Of a DNA stretch of 64,000 nucleotides, positions 23,624-34,964 are shown one piece after another. A model generated the notes under the pieces. It had not been told where the DNA came from. It worked only from the letters and a program-made list of their open reading frames with translations, and did no database searches. Each line of letters starts with the position of its first letter. Position 1 is the first letter of the stretch. The translations under genes and the position numbers were made by a program. Source of the DNA: Stictocephala bisonia (Eukaryota; Arthropoda; Insecta; Hemiptera; Membracidae); the NCBI GenBank assembly GCA_035578905.1, contig JAQJVL010000082.1, positions 791,618 to 855,617 on the forward strand. The letters run 5' to 3'.

Positions 23624-24230
23624 TCTCTATATATAACAGAGGAAGCCCTCACTCATCAATACTAATTCTCCCACTTCCCGTAAGACTATAGAGCTAAAAT
23701 TTGGTAGAAATGTTTGTTGTAGGCCAAATAGGAAAACAAAGTATTTTTTTTGATTTTGATTTTTTGATATGCCAAATACTCCTTAGACGTAGAAACCGTC
23801 ATTAAATGACTGTTCCATAAGGATAACATGTTGAATTTAGTAAATTAATAATAGCGGTTTTGTAAATAAATAAACGTGTTTATTTTGTATGTTTAACATG
23901 TATCCTATTGAGTTCAGAGTTTACATGTTTTTCATGTACATTCAGAGTTTACAATTAATTACACTTTTTCTATATTTCTAGATATATATATATTTTCAAT
24001 ATATTTACAAAATCAATTGAAATGAACGTGATTGAAGGCTGAGTAATATCATTGGGTGTTTTACTAATAAATATGTAGCAACACAAGTAATATGAGTAAT
24101 ATACTGAAAATAAAATATAATATTATGATTTTACTTAATACAATTTAATCACTAATATTCGCTGTCAAAAGTCACTTTCCGAGCGGAGCGAGTGACGGGG
24201 TTTGCGAAGCGTGCAGTTGGTGTCCCATAG
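23624..24230 (+). mobile_element. Helitron-like non-autonomous element (tentative)
   Basis: Begins TCTCTATATATAACAG and ends with a GC-richer dyad-containing segment (CCGAGCGGAGCGAGTGACGG, TTTGCGAAGCGTGCAG) and TGTCCCATAG followed by T. A TC start, a 3' hairpin, a CTAG-like end and absence of inverted termini or target duplication are Helitron features. The 3' segment recurs at 28535-28606, 29222-29285 (-) and 50372-50440 (-). No Rep/helicase frame is present. The last four bases are ATAG rather than CTAG. An alternative is a non-LTR retroposon 3' end. Confidence 0.35.
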
Positions 24231-24234
24231 TATT

Positions 24235-25290
24235 TGTGTATATATTTCAAAACCATTTGACCACTAAGCATGCAGAAAAATACATTATGCAAATATAATA
24301 TGATTTTATTAAATAAATGTATGGTTACTTTCATGAGAGGTTCCTTTGTAGACAAAAGTTCAATGAAAGGATATAATATTAAGGAACGCTTTACAAAGCT
24401 CACTTCATTACAAACAGTAGTCTGTTTGCTTACTATAACAAGCAAAGAGGCGATTGCTTGAATGGAAATAACAATTGTAAATCCCTATATTGATAATTTA
24501 GCTAACCTATAGATATTATATTTTAACCCCGTAAGTTAATTATTTAGAACGCTTGCCACGTAGTTTTTATACTGCATACAATTATATGCTTTATGTTTCT
24601 TTTCCAAACGCGTTTTTTTGTCGACTACGTCGTTCAATAAATATATATAAATGCAATGTAGAGTTCACAAATGCAGTAAATATGGAACATTAGGGTACCA
24701 TCTAATTTAACGATTTTTTTAAAACTTGTCATATCAACCCCACAAATATGAATCAATAGAAATACTGTTTGAAAAAATGAAATAAATAAAAAACAATTTT
24801 ACTCCAAAAACTATGTATATAACATTAATAGTATGTAATTTTCCTTCCTATACACGAATATCACATATATATCTTGACACGCAAATAAAAACTTATATAT
24901 TTAACAAACAGGTCAGGTTAGTTAAAGTTAGGTTAGGTTAAATAAAATTAGATAAGCAATATGCATTAACCGTCAATAGATACTAATATAACCTAACTTA
25001 ACCCTTTTATTAATACCTCTGCTATTAATCGTTGTATGTATAATATAATGTCCTGTTTGTCTTCAGGACAAAACTACGTAAGATAACTGTAATATAAACA
25101 GTTTTTAGTGCAAACATGTTTTTATTTTTCCAATTTTTTTTCTAAAATCAGTAAAACAGAAAAAATGTATTTCTGTCTAAACATTTCTATGGATATGTGT
25201 CCGTGGACGTAAAATTGAATACTATATTTTAAAATAAATAAATTTTAAAAAAATCGTGAACATCGGGTGGGAACCCTATGTTCCGCACTC
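24235..25290. other. AT-rich sequence with short (GGTTA)n-like patch
   Basis: CAGGTTAGTTAAAGTTAGGTTAGG at 24913-24936 is a small telomere-like patch. No gene or other feature was recognised. Confidence 0.45.
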
Positions 25291-25299
25291 ACCAATATT

Positions 25300-25468
25300 T
25301 TTTCACTACACTACTATGAGTTCAGCTGTTTTCGTTATGTGTTTACAACCTGCGAAACATCATATTTTCAACAGCTGTCTATTGTTTACTACCGAAAGTA
25401 ACATTGTTTACAACCGAAAATTTTCCACAGTCAACAACACCTGTTTTTATTCCGTAGTGTAGTGAAAA
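25300..25468. mobile_element. Small MITE with 15-bp inverted ends
   Basis: TTTTCACTACACTAC (25300-25314) and its exact complement (25454-25468) bound a 169-bp segment with internal ACAGCTGT and TTGTTTACTACCGAAA/TTGTTTACAACCGAAA repeats. Coding frames crossing it are unremarkable. No second copy is present in the window. Confidence 0.55.
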
Positions 25469-26039
25469 GTATCGTTCAAAACTCGAGTGAAAGTGTTTTG
25501 TATGTTCTCGACCATTTGAAGTGCTCGACAAGTCTCGCACTTCAAACATATGGTCTCGAACATGCAAAACCCCAGTTTCCACTCTTGTTATGAAATATAC
25601 TATATTTAACTCTTGGTGGGTATTAACTGATTTCCCCAAACACGTAAATGCTCAGTGGTAGATAATAAATAATGTATCCTTATATTTGTTTCAACTGCGC
25701 TTTAATCCGTTATGAAGAGCGCTGAAATGAACGCTGCAATAGTGCAGAGGCAAATCCGCACGGGAAAATCAAACATTTGTATTTGAACGCAGACAAAAAA
25801 ACATGTCGTCTATTTCGTGCCAGCAAGCTTGCATAGAATCTCTGGACTGTCAACATTGATTTTGGTTTGTGTCGACGGTTGTTTACAGTACATTCAGCAA
25901 TTTTAATATTATTATCTTAAACTATATGTTGTAGTTTAACTTATATATCGACGAAAAAATAATTACCCTTACGTTAGGATTATTTATTTATTTATTTTTT
26001 TTATGAAGGTCGTTTCACTCCTTTAAATACGACTAAAAC

Positions 26040-26420
26040 ATGGAGTTATATTTCAATGGTTCCGTCCGAAATAATGAGATTGGTCGGTAGCCTAGTTGGT
26101 TCAATCCCAGCTTCATGAGCTATAGGTTCTCAGTTCGATCCCAATCAGAGTCAATACATTTTGAGAAGGATCAGCTGATAACCACCGGCTGTTCATTTGT
26201 CATTGGGCTATTAATTAATGACACTTTCTAAGGAATAGTCGGCCTTAGTTTGTAACAATGACTACATTCGCTCATCTACACTCATCAAACTCATTCGAAA
26301 TCCATATTCGCCCATATATTGACGATCGGCTTCTTGACGATTTTAAACAAAAAACGCATAATATCAACTAGGTCCACTAAAATGGACCTTTAATAATCAC
26401 ACAATGTCCACTACAACGCA
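26040..26420. repeat. Dispersed repeat, copy 2, split by a SINE
   Basis: GGTTCCGTCCGAAATAATGA (26058-26077) and CATAATATCAACTAGGTCC (about 26357) match the copy at 7370-7680 in order. A SINE of about 260 bp sits between them, giving a relative age: repeat first, SINE later. Confidence 0.55.
26082..26347 (+). mobile_element. SINE group 4 copy (tRNA head, shared 3' domain)
   Basis: ATTGGTCGGTAGCCTAGTTGG carries an A box, and CAGTTCGATCCCAATCAGAG carries a B box. Then come AGAAGGATCAGCTGATAA, GGGCTATTAATTAATGACAC, GTTTGTAACAATGACTAC and TCGCCCATATATTGACGATC. Very similar to the copies at 32050-32322 (-) and 60143-60420 (+), so a relatively young family. Confidence 0.85.
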
Positions 26421-26829
26421 ATATAATACTAAACACGAACCATACAGTTAAAATGGAACATGTTTTGGCTCGCTAGTGGTAGGATTGTATGTATGTCTAC
26501 TATAGGGGTGTCGACTTCCCAGTAGTGTCTTCCCCAGTATACACAGGTAGTCGCCTTATTGTATTTATATCCCATAACAGCAGTGTTTACTTTTACAGTG
26601 GAAGGTACAGCACTGTAACTTAATAACGATTTGTCGGAAAATCATAGTTTATATACAATTTGAAAAAGCGTAAAGGTTTCTAGGTCGTCCAATTTTTATT
26701 TTTGGTTGTTTATATCCATAAAAATCATTAACTAATATTCACTATTTTTATTTTATCAGAAATAAATGTTTTGAAAATTAAAATGGCGATTAACTAGTAA
26801 ACTATTAGCCCTTTCACAGTGAACAAGTA

Positions 26830-26960
26830 ACATATGTTTCTTTCTTATGGCTACAGCGAACGGCTCAGCGGCAGTTTTTTGTAGATTAGAACTAACACTT
26901 AACTTGACACAAATCCAGCGCACTATTGCGTGCGACATCTGTTTCTTTCTTCTCTGTAGC
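26830..26960 (-). mobile_element. CAGAG-MITE, copy 5, internally deleted
   Basis: GTTTCTTTCTTATGGCTACAG plus CGAACGGCTCAGCGGCAG at the left and CATCTGTTTCTTTCTTCTCTG at the right. The middle of the consensus is missing. Confidence 0.6.
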
Positions 26961-26964
26961 TATT

Positions 26965-27420
26965 TTCAACAAAGTAAAAATTATATATTTCTGGTAAATC
27001 GTAAGCCACAGTGCTCTCCTGTATTTCATAACTCAGAAAATCTTTATTTTATACAGATACATCTGCATAATTGCGTCATAATATTTACATTTTTCACATT
27101 TTTTTAAAAAATGACTAAAACTATTTTTACACTGGTTTAAAATTAAAAAATAAAAACAAGATTGCAACAAAAGCATATGAAAATTCTTAATTACATTAAA
27201 TTACCAACTCTTAAAGGTGGCCGTCTCCCAACTAACTATAACCTATCAGATGTTTTGCAGGACAAAAAATTCCCTACACTGTAGAAGGATTTCTCAATGA
27301 GCAAATATTTTACCCCTCTCTCGAACCTTTTAAGGTCAGGTATTTAACATGATCTTATTGGATATAAATAAAATATTGGGGGAACAGACTATGTAGATCC
27401 TTACACACATGTTCGTCCCA
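26965..27420. other. AT-rich sequence, nothing recognised
   Basis: No gene or repeat assigned. Confidence 0.4.
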
Positions 27421-27525
27421 TTATTCTTACTGACTGATTTCCTCGATCAGATCAATAGTCTATTAAGGGGAATGGGCAGATTAAGGTAAAGAAGGACTCG
27501 GCATCCCCCTAAAAAAAAAGACAAA
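27421..27525 (+). mobile_element. SINE group 3, 3' part only
   Basis: ATTCTTACTGACTGATTTCC, ATCAATAGTCTATTAAGGGG, AGGTAAAGAAGGACTCGGCATC and an A-run match the 3' half of the copy at 54943-55170. The tRNA-like head is absent (5' truncated). Confidence 0.6.
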
Positions 27526-27529
27526 CCTA

Positions 27530-28500
27530 CCCATGTATTCCGGAGAAGTTCATTGACATATATTTATCAATCTATGGGCATCAAATAAATACCACCTTCT
27601 TCCGACTTGTAAAAGTTACAGATATATGTTAATCAACAAAATAAATTATATTACTACGGTCACCCCAACGGCTTTAAGACCTGTGGATGAGGAAAATGGG
27701 GCTGGCGAGAGGACGAGGGCGTTCTAAAGAGGTGATGAGTGCTGAAGCAAGACATTACTGCATTCAAACGATCCTCCACTTCCAGTCGTAATAACTGAAA
27801 CTCCCTACCCTCTTATTTAAATCAGTTTGTTCAATTCCTTCCTATGTTTACTTTCATTATTAATTTATATAGAGTTTGAAGAAATTTTTGAAAGGTAAAT
27901 ATTTGTATTTATTACTATGTATTTTACAACTAACAGTGTTAACCGTGTAAATCACTACACATTACATTGACTGTGGAAAAGGAATGGGAAATACGCACTT
28001 TATGTTTCCGTTCGGATCTAAATAAATGATTATTAGTGCTTTTAAATAAATGATACTTTTACTTCAACGAAAATCTACAAAACTGTAACATTTAAAAAAT
28101 GTTCCACCCTTATAACAACATCTACCAGTCTAATGATTCGTGAGTATAAAACCTTAATGGTTTATGTATCTATAGATTATATTCAATTCCGTAAGCAAAC
28201 CGCTCCTTATGATAATTCTCGAGCAAGGAAGAAGACATTATATATTTATTTGATTCATTTTAAGCTTAAGGGCCAAGGACGGTGGTAAAATATCAGATAT
28301 GTAAAAACATACCTGAGTTTCGTCTCACGGGCCCTAAATATCCAAGGTTTTTTTAATCACAGTAGTGTTTTTATTTAAACATATAACATATTTTTAGTTT
28401 AATCTGTAATTTTATCTAAATATAGCGTATTTGTAGTTTTTACAGTCTGAATTATTAACAAAGCAAAAAGAGCTTTTAAAAACATGAAAAAAGCTAAATA
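27530..28500. other. AT-rich sequence, nothing recognised
   Basis: A somewhat GC-richer patch at 27655-27760 was read in all frames without recognisable coding. Confidence 0.4.
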
Positions 28501-28534
28501 TATGTCATGCTGTTTTACAGCCTCATCTGACTGA

Positions 28535-28606
28535 AAATGTCACTAGTCCGACCGAAGCCGAAGAGCACGCAAAGCATGCAGTGGTGTCCCCTGATTTTAT
28601 TTTCAG
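28535..28606 (+). mobile_element. Helitron-like family 3' end
   Basis: TGTCACTAGTCCGACCGAAG, ACGCAAAGCATGCAGTGGTGTCCCC parallels the 3' end of the element at 23624-24230. The 5' extent is unclear. Confidence 0.4.
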
Positions 28607-29221
28607 TTGTTGCCCCTTCATGACAAAAGTTTCACATATTTCATAAATGAAAGACAAAAAAAAAAAAACAGTTTAATATCTTATATTTGATTTTTCGTAG
28701 AACTATCGTAAAGTTCCACGACTTTACAGCGTTATATAAAACTTATTTTTTACATATCGAAATCTAAAATTCAAGGAACTTCTAGACCGTAAACAAAATC
28801 CCAATAAAACCCAAAACTAGGGCCAGTTGTTCTCCACTGACTGCAGGGCTGGATAAAAAATTCAAATATTCCAGAGCCCTGTCCACATCTTCCCCTGACC
28901 CTTTCGTTAGAGATCAATACAAAAGTATTAGTTGCGTGTATTTCGCAAGTTCAAGTCGCTGTTCACTTGTAGCACAGAGTATAAACTAACTATATAGTCT
29001 GTTTATATACATAGAGTTTATTCATTTACTATCTGCTTTTAGTCTACTCATTTAATCTTTTCTCAAGTGTTCAATTATTTTTCAATTTCTCTGTTCTCAA
29101 TTTGTAGTATGATCAATTTGAGTTTTTTTAGCCAAGTACGCTTCTTTAAGTAAGGTTTAATTGTATCGAAACATTATTTCTTATCGATTATCGCAGTTGG
29201 AGACGTCTTTTTATGTTTACT

Positions 29222-29285
29222 GCTACGGGATACCCCTGCACGCTTCATGTTAAAATTCCCATCACTCGCTAAGCTCACAAAGATA
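29222..29285 (-). mobile_element. Helitron-like family 3' end
   Basis: The minus strand reads GAGCTTAGCGAGTGATGGGA, GAAGCGTGCAGGGGTATCCCGTAG, the same end as at 24230. Confidence 0.4.
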
Positions 29286-29714
29286 AACTGTACTTAGTAT
29301 AGTGAATCTGAAAAATATAGTTTTAGTATTATTTTTAACGGTATAGTTTATATATTGCCAATGTTATTCTTAATAGAAGGAAACAGTTCTGTTAAGGGCT
29401 GTTTCTACCCTTAGGTGTGGAATTTTGACAAATTCTCTCTTATTATTAAACTATGATACTATTGGGCATGATATTATGGAGATCTCGTAAAAAGTCAGTA
29501 TGTTAGTGAGTTCGTGATTAATATTTCATGTATCCCCAAATTGGAAATTTTCTTTTTCATGGACAGTCATGTTTTTTTCCTTCGAGTAGCATTAAATATG
29601 CTTGGATGGTAATTTATGATTAGATGACTAACCGTAATGATTTTTAATAATTTTTTTGCAAATTGTTAGCTCCATAATAACATCCATTTTTTAGCCCCTG
29701 AACTGTTGTAATTA

Positions 29715-30090
29715 GACTAAAATAGGTATACCTTCACGTCAAACAGTTCACAGTGTGGATGGTGAGAATACCAACTACATGTTTCGCCGTAAATACGGCA
29801 TCTTCAGGTTAAAGAACATAAAAGATAAATAAGTCCCATTGGGATGCGTCACAAATTAATTAAAAAACACAGTTTACACAAAAAAGGCCTACCAAAAGTT
29901 TCAATGTTTTATGTTTCCGTGTGTAAACTGTGTTTTTTAATTAATTTGTGACGCATCCCAATGGGACTTATTTATCTTTTATGTTCTTTAACCTGAAGAT
30001 GCCGTATTTACGGCGAAACATGTAGTTGGTATTCTCATCATCCACACTGTGAACTGTTTGACGTGAAGGTAAAGTATACCTATTTTAGTC
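29715..30090. mobile_element. Near-perfect long palindrome, 166/171-bp arms; possible inverted Penelope terminal repeats
   Basis: Arms 29715-29880 and 29920-30090 are reverse complements except for about one substitution and a 5-bp insertion near 30071, with a 39-nt loop. Each arm contains CTGAAGATGCCGTATTTACGGCGAAAC (read outward on its strand in two parts: CTGAAGA, hairpin GCCGTA/TACGGC, GAAAC), a hammerhead-like core. Penelope-like elements can have inverted terminal repeats bearing hammerheads, so this may be a terminal-repeat pair lacking its coding region. Stem I pairing is poor, so the ribozyme part is weak. An ordinary foldback element is the alternative. Confidence 0.6.
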
Positions 30091-30190
30091 CATAATAACG
30101 CTGTACAACCGAAAATAAATATCTTAAATTACATATTTAAGGAAACAGAAACCCCAAAACCAACTGCAATAAGTGTTCGATTTCTCACTC

Positions 30191-30606
30191 GATAACTTTA
30201 ACCGTCCGCCGTTGTACAATAAACCTATCTGGATTGTATTCGGTTGTGTTCAGGAACAGTGTTAAAGTATAGCTCGTGTTGTTGATCATAGATGAATTAA
30301 AAACGTGCATAATGCGTGCAGTATGTGTTGAATAAATGAGTTTCAATGTACTCAATCATTGAAACTCATTTATTCCACACATACTGCACGCATTACTCAA
30401 TCATTGAAACTCATTTATTCCACACATACTGCACGCATTATACTCAATCATTGAAACTCATTTATACAACACATACTGCACGCATTATGCACGTTTTTAA
30501 TTCATCTATGATCAACAACACGAGCTATACTTTAACGCTGTTCCTGAACACAACCGAATACAATCCAGATAGGTTTATTGTACAACGGTGGACGGTTAAA
30601 GTTATC
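30191..30606. repeat. Long inverted repeat, 158-bp arms, with 45-bp tandem copies in the loop
   Basis: Arms 30191-30348 and 30449-30606 match as reverse complements with about three mismatches. The 100-bp centre and the right arm hold three copies (spacing 45 and 47 bp) of ACTCAATCATTGAAACTCAT plus TTATTCCACACATACTGCACGCAT. The 94-codon open frame through it reflects the 45-bp period. Confidence 0.9.
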
Positions 30607-30609
30607 GAT

Positions 30610-32040
30610 CACAAATATCGACACTATTAACCAGATCCAATCAAACTAATTGTTATTGTCAGCGGATAATTCAGTACTCCCGTCCATTTGCACCTAAAGC
30701 CACTACTCGTCTCTTGACAAATCATAATTGTCCAATATTGGTAATCCATTTCCCGGATCTACAGTCATTTGATCGAGCCTCTGGATTAATACATTAGTAA
30801 TATTGTGATTTTCATGTGAGATAATTATTTCGGTGTGTAATGTAATTGGTCGTGAAATACGAATGGCGGCAGTTGGTTTAGCTGTTTTGTTCAGTCAACA
30901 ATCCAACACCAACAAATAACATCAAAACAACAAGAATTTTGTTATTTAGCTTGCTCGGAATGTTTAGTCTTTAAAATCTCTATCAACTGAATGTTTCCCA
31001 TTTTGCAACATTCCAAAGTTAACGTGTGAGGATGACAGTTTAAACACCGCCACTTCGATTAACGTTTAGCTGATTGCTACCCAAGAAAGGTTTGATGTTC
31101 AAGGATTTGTTTGAAGTTTAAAATTTAAGTTGTTACCAGATCCTTCGACTATCATAGACATAATGACATTTTACCTTGAGGATGGATTTTGTTAAACGCT
31201 TTAGTATGAGTAAATGAATGTCGTGAAATTAGGTATATCGAATAACAGCCATGTGAGTGTGGAGCTGACATTAAAATTATGATTCATTTAGTTAACAAGT
31301 CGAAAGTTCTTGCTTCACTAAGGGGTGGTTCTCTACGCTTGCTTAACCTTCCCATCGTGGTTCTCTCTAAATCATCACATAAATATAAAAGTCAGCCTGC
31401 TATCGTTCTCCTAGATAACAAGTTTTATGGTCTAGAAACCTCTTTAAGTTTACTTTAGGGGGATGCAAAGAAGTGCAACATGTCGGTGTTGGTATGGACC
31501 CTTAAAAATTTCACAACGAAAACTAAGTTTGGCCAATCTTTTGTGCCATGTTTATGTTGTTGTACCAGCTGTTTGGAATTAATTATTATATGAAAACGAA
31601 TGCCAGCGTTACTCTCATGGGGAAAAGAAAAGGTTGATAATCTGTTTTCACCCCTCAGGAATGAAATTTTTTAAAAAATCCTTTCACAGTATGTCTCTAT
31701 TATATAAAAGCTAACGTCCCTCCAAATGTCATCAAAATCTGTTCATTAGTTCCGACGATTTTGTGTTTAGTGAGCATATAGTTTTTGGATTTTATACACT
31801 AAGGTTATTGCCATTTGGTTATTTTCAAAATGGATTAGTTGTTGTTCTTAAGTTTGTAGCTGTGAATATAATTTTTTATCTCTAATTCAAAAAATCATTT
31901 CTTAAACATTTTGTAACAGTAGTTTCATTGAATAATTTTAATATTGGATCCTATTTTTAAACACTAATCAATCATGTACTAACAATAATGTATAAAGTAT
32001 GTCTTATTGACGTTTTTGTTATATATATATATTTTTTTAA
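30610..32040. other. AT-rich sequence; possible retroposon 3' relic near 31640-31800
   Basis: GAATGAAATTTTTTAAAAAATCC, CTATTATATAAAAGCTAACGTC and ATCAAAATCTGTTCATTAGTTCCGA resemble decayed 3' untranslated ends of non-LTR elements; the family is not identified. The remainder shows nothing. Confidence 0.35.
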
Positions 32041-32049
32041 ATTTATTTA

Positions 32050-32322
32050 TTCATAAGACGCCGATCGTCAAGATATGGGCGAATATGGATTTCGAATGAG
32101 TGTGATGAGTGTAGATGAGCGAATGTAGTCATTGTTACAAACTAAGGCCGACTATTCCTTAGAAAGTGTCATTAATTAATAGCCCAATGACAAATGAACA
32201 GCCGGTGATTATCAGCTGATCCTTCTCAAAATGTGTTGACTCTGATTGGGATCGAACTGAGAAAACTGAGAACCTTTAGCACATGAAGCTGGGATTGAAC
32301 CAACTACGTTACCGACCAGTCA
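32050..32322 (-). mobile_element. SINE group 4 copy
   Basis: Reverse complement of the 60143-60420 copy: GACGCCGATCGTCAAGATATG at the left (3' end of the SINE), GGGATCGAACTGAG (B box) and AACCAACTACGTTACCGACC (A box) at the right. It contains a short ACTGAGAAA duplication by the B box. Confidence 0.85.
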
Positions 32323-32978
32323 TTTTATATCATATATATAATCATTTTATATCCTAATTGCAAATATTTAAACGAACATTTGTACATTATAATGCTTTAT
32401 ACTTGTCAAAAAAAAACGTTATTACAACAGGAGAGGCCTTTAACAATGCTTTGTTTTTACGTAGTGTGAGAAAATAAAAAAAAAATAAAATAAATAAAAT
32501 AAAAAGAGGAAAATTCTTCAAGGTAACGGAAGTGGTATTGTCAAACATGCAAACAGTTTCCGATTAAAAAAACAGAATCAATCGATGTGAAATAAGTCGA
32601 CATTAATAGGGCGATTTGTCGAGTCAGAGGCGTTGAGTTATTATTGGAAATTGGATAAATTATCTTGGAACTGTGTTATTCAGATCGCTTGGATTATAAC
32701 TCATCAGCTCTATTCGCATTATTAGTTGTTTTATTTCACATAAATATTCATGTTTTTCGTTTATTCAGCAAAGCAGTGATGGGAATGGGGATTGTATTGA
32801 CCTGGAATTATATATTTAGAGAATATATTTCAGAGTCTTAAAATTATATTAATCTGTACACAACGCACTTTAGAATTTAATACATTTCATAAACTAACAG
32901 TAGTATATTTTAATAAAGTCTTGTAAATACAACATGTTTTATAAGCTTTCGTCGTTTAGTGAAATTAGTTTGCTATAG

Positions 32979-33105
32979 CACAGAGAATAAAGAAAGAGCG
33001 GTCGAATCCAATAGTGCTGAAAGGGTGTCAAGTTATACAAACTTGTGGTGTCGAGTAGTTAGTTCTCCAGTTCACCTTGTGGTTAGCACCGTGCCTTATT
33101 TATTT
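32979..33105 (+). mobile_element. CAGAG-MITE, copy 6, 3' truncated
   Basis: CACAGAGAATAAAGAAAGAG, GGTCGAATCCAATAGTGCTG and GTGTCGAGTAGTTAGTTCTC match the left end of the family. It breaks off after CAGTTCACC, with no right end. Confidence 0.7.
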
Positions 33106-33186
33106 AAACCCGAGTCCAGAGTGGGTTTGAAATTTGGTGATAGCTCGGTCGGTTATTGAACTCTGGAGAACATGAAAGAGATATGT

Positions 33187-33480
33187 TCGTGGAAGAGTGG
33201 GTAAACAACAAGAGTAACGTTTAAGAAAAGGGTGGATGAACTGTGGGTATTTTGTTTTAAAGAGGGAGGATATACTGAACAGGTCAAATTCGTGGAGAGG
33301 CTAGAATGGATGAACAGTGGGTATTTTGATTTTGAAGATGGAGGGTATACTGAACAGGTTAAGTTCGTGCAGATGGTAGAATGGATGAAATTAGGGTATT
33401 TTGTTTTTGAAGAGGAAGTATATACTGAATAACTAAAGTTCAAAGAGAGGGTGGATGAACTGTAAGGGTTGTAATCTTGG
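33187..33480 (+). repeat. About 75-bp tandem repeat, 3.9 copies
   Basis: GGATGAACTGTGGGTATTTTG-type starts at 33234, 33308, 33383 and 33453, each followed by GAGGATATACTGAACAGG-like sequence. Because 75 is divisible by three, frames of 66 and 96 codons stay open on both strands; both are probably fortuitous. Confidence 0.85.
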
Positions 33481-33484
33481 AAGG

Positions 33485-34960
33485 GATTATATAGTGTCTT
33501 CTTCGTGGACAGGGTTGATAAACCTTAGGAACCAGGTTCATGAAAATAGTAGTTGATATATTATTTCTAAAACTGATTCAACAGTGCAAACGTTTTGCTA
33601 CAATCTAATTTCGAACAAAAAGGTTATTAAAAATTATAATTAGCTCAATTTTCCTTTCACAAAACGTATCTTCTATCTGGTTCAACGGAACTCCCGAGGG
33701 GAGTGAAACAACACAAGACTCGTCCAAAGTTTATGAATGTTGAATAATTTAGAAGAGCGGTCAAAGAAGGAGAAATCTTCCAGACAAAGAGGTTCCTCCA
33801 GTTCTCCAGGGAGGCGCTTCCAGACGTATTTCTCTATTCCAGTGGTGGAACAAAGATCAATCTCATTTGTTACCCCTCCGTTCCCTTTGTTGATCATTCC
33901 ACCTGATTTCCGCCCAAAGTGACCCATTACTCTACGCTAACTGTTTGCCGGACAAAGTGCGTTTCGTTCGTTCGCCTGGTTGACTGCGTTGATAAAAACT
34001 AAATCGTCACTGACTCTTGGACCATACGATGAAATCATCCTTGAGTTCGTTTCGCTGTGGTTCCTTTGTTTTTGACCTCTAAAACTAACAAGCTCTGAGA
34101 GTGTTTCCGGCCGTGTTGACAGTGATAGTCGATCCAATTATTCGAACCCAAATTTAATTCTGATTTACCTGTTTTACTATCATATTTAGTGTGGACGACC
34201 ATTATGTCCATACTAGGATTTGTATAAACTATTTAAAACAATAAATAAATAAGCTTATTAAGTTGTATTCCCATCATTTAGTGATATTATTATTTTTGTT
34301 TTAATCCATGTCAATTTAGAGACAAACTCTTGCCTTAGTAAGACGATTAAAAAGGAAGTCTAAAATTTTGAAAGGGGAAGCGAGAAATATAAATTATTCA
34401 CTCGATCGATTCATAACCTACAAATAACTTACCCAAACACAAATTTGTATGCTGTACAGCGCAAGGTTTGAGAACACTCTAGCCCTGTGTGTTTCTGGAG
34501 GGAGGCTGTATTTACTTTCACTTGAGTGCGTGGCTACATGATCACTTTACTCGGATTAAAAGTGGTATATCCAAAAACGTTGTACTGGCATGAACCCACT
34601 TGAGGGTGGTTGATACAAATATGAGAAATGAGAACTTTGACAAGATCTTGTATAATGGAGAATTTAGTAGGCCTATTTATACGTTAAAAATATACCAAAG
34701 CTTAGGATTTAATGTAATAAGTAAGGAATTATTTGATTTTCCTATTTACAAAAGTTACGGCTTCAAATTAAAAAATTGCTACTTTTTATCTAATTAATTT
34801 TATTAGCTCATATATTTTATAAATTCAACCGTAGAACTGGTTGATTTGTTTTATAAGAGGAGCTCTTTGAATGTGTGCAGTTAATAATTGTGTTGATGAA
34901 ATCAATAGCTATTCATAAAATTAATTATAACTTGTATTTTATTTACATTTAGATTATTCA
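33485..34960. other. Unassigned sequence with a GC-richer patch
   Basis: 33680-34137 is GC-richer than its surroundings. On the minus strand two open stretches (34137-33937, 66 codons; 33927-33682, 81 codons) lie in the same frame separated by one stop. They include GIEKYVWKRLPGELEEPLCL, which looks protein-like, but I cannot assign a family. A decayed transposon or an unrecognised exon is possible. Nothing else was seen. Confidence 0.35.
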
Positions 34961-34964
34961 TAAT

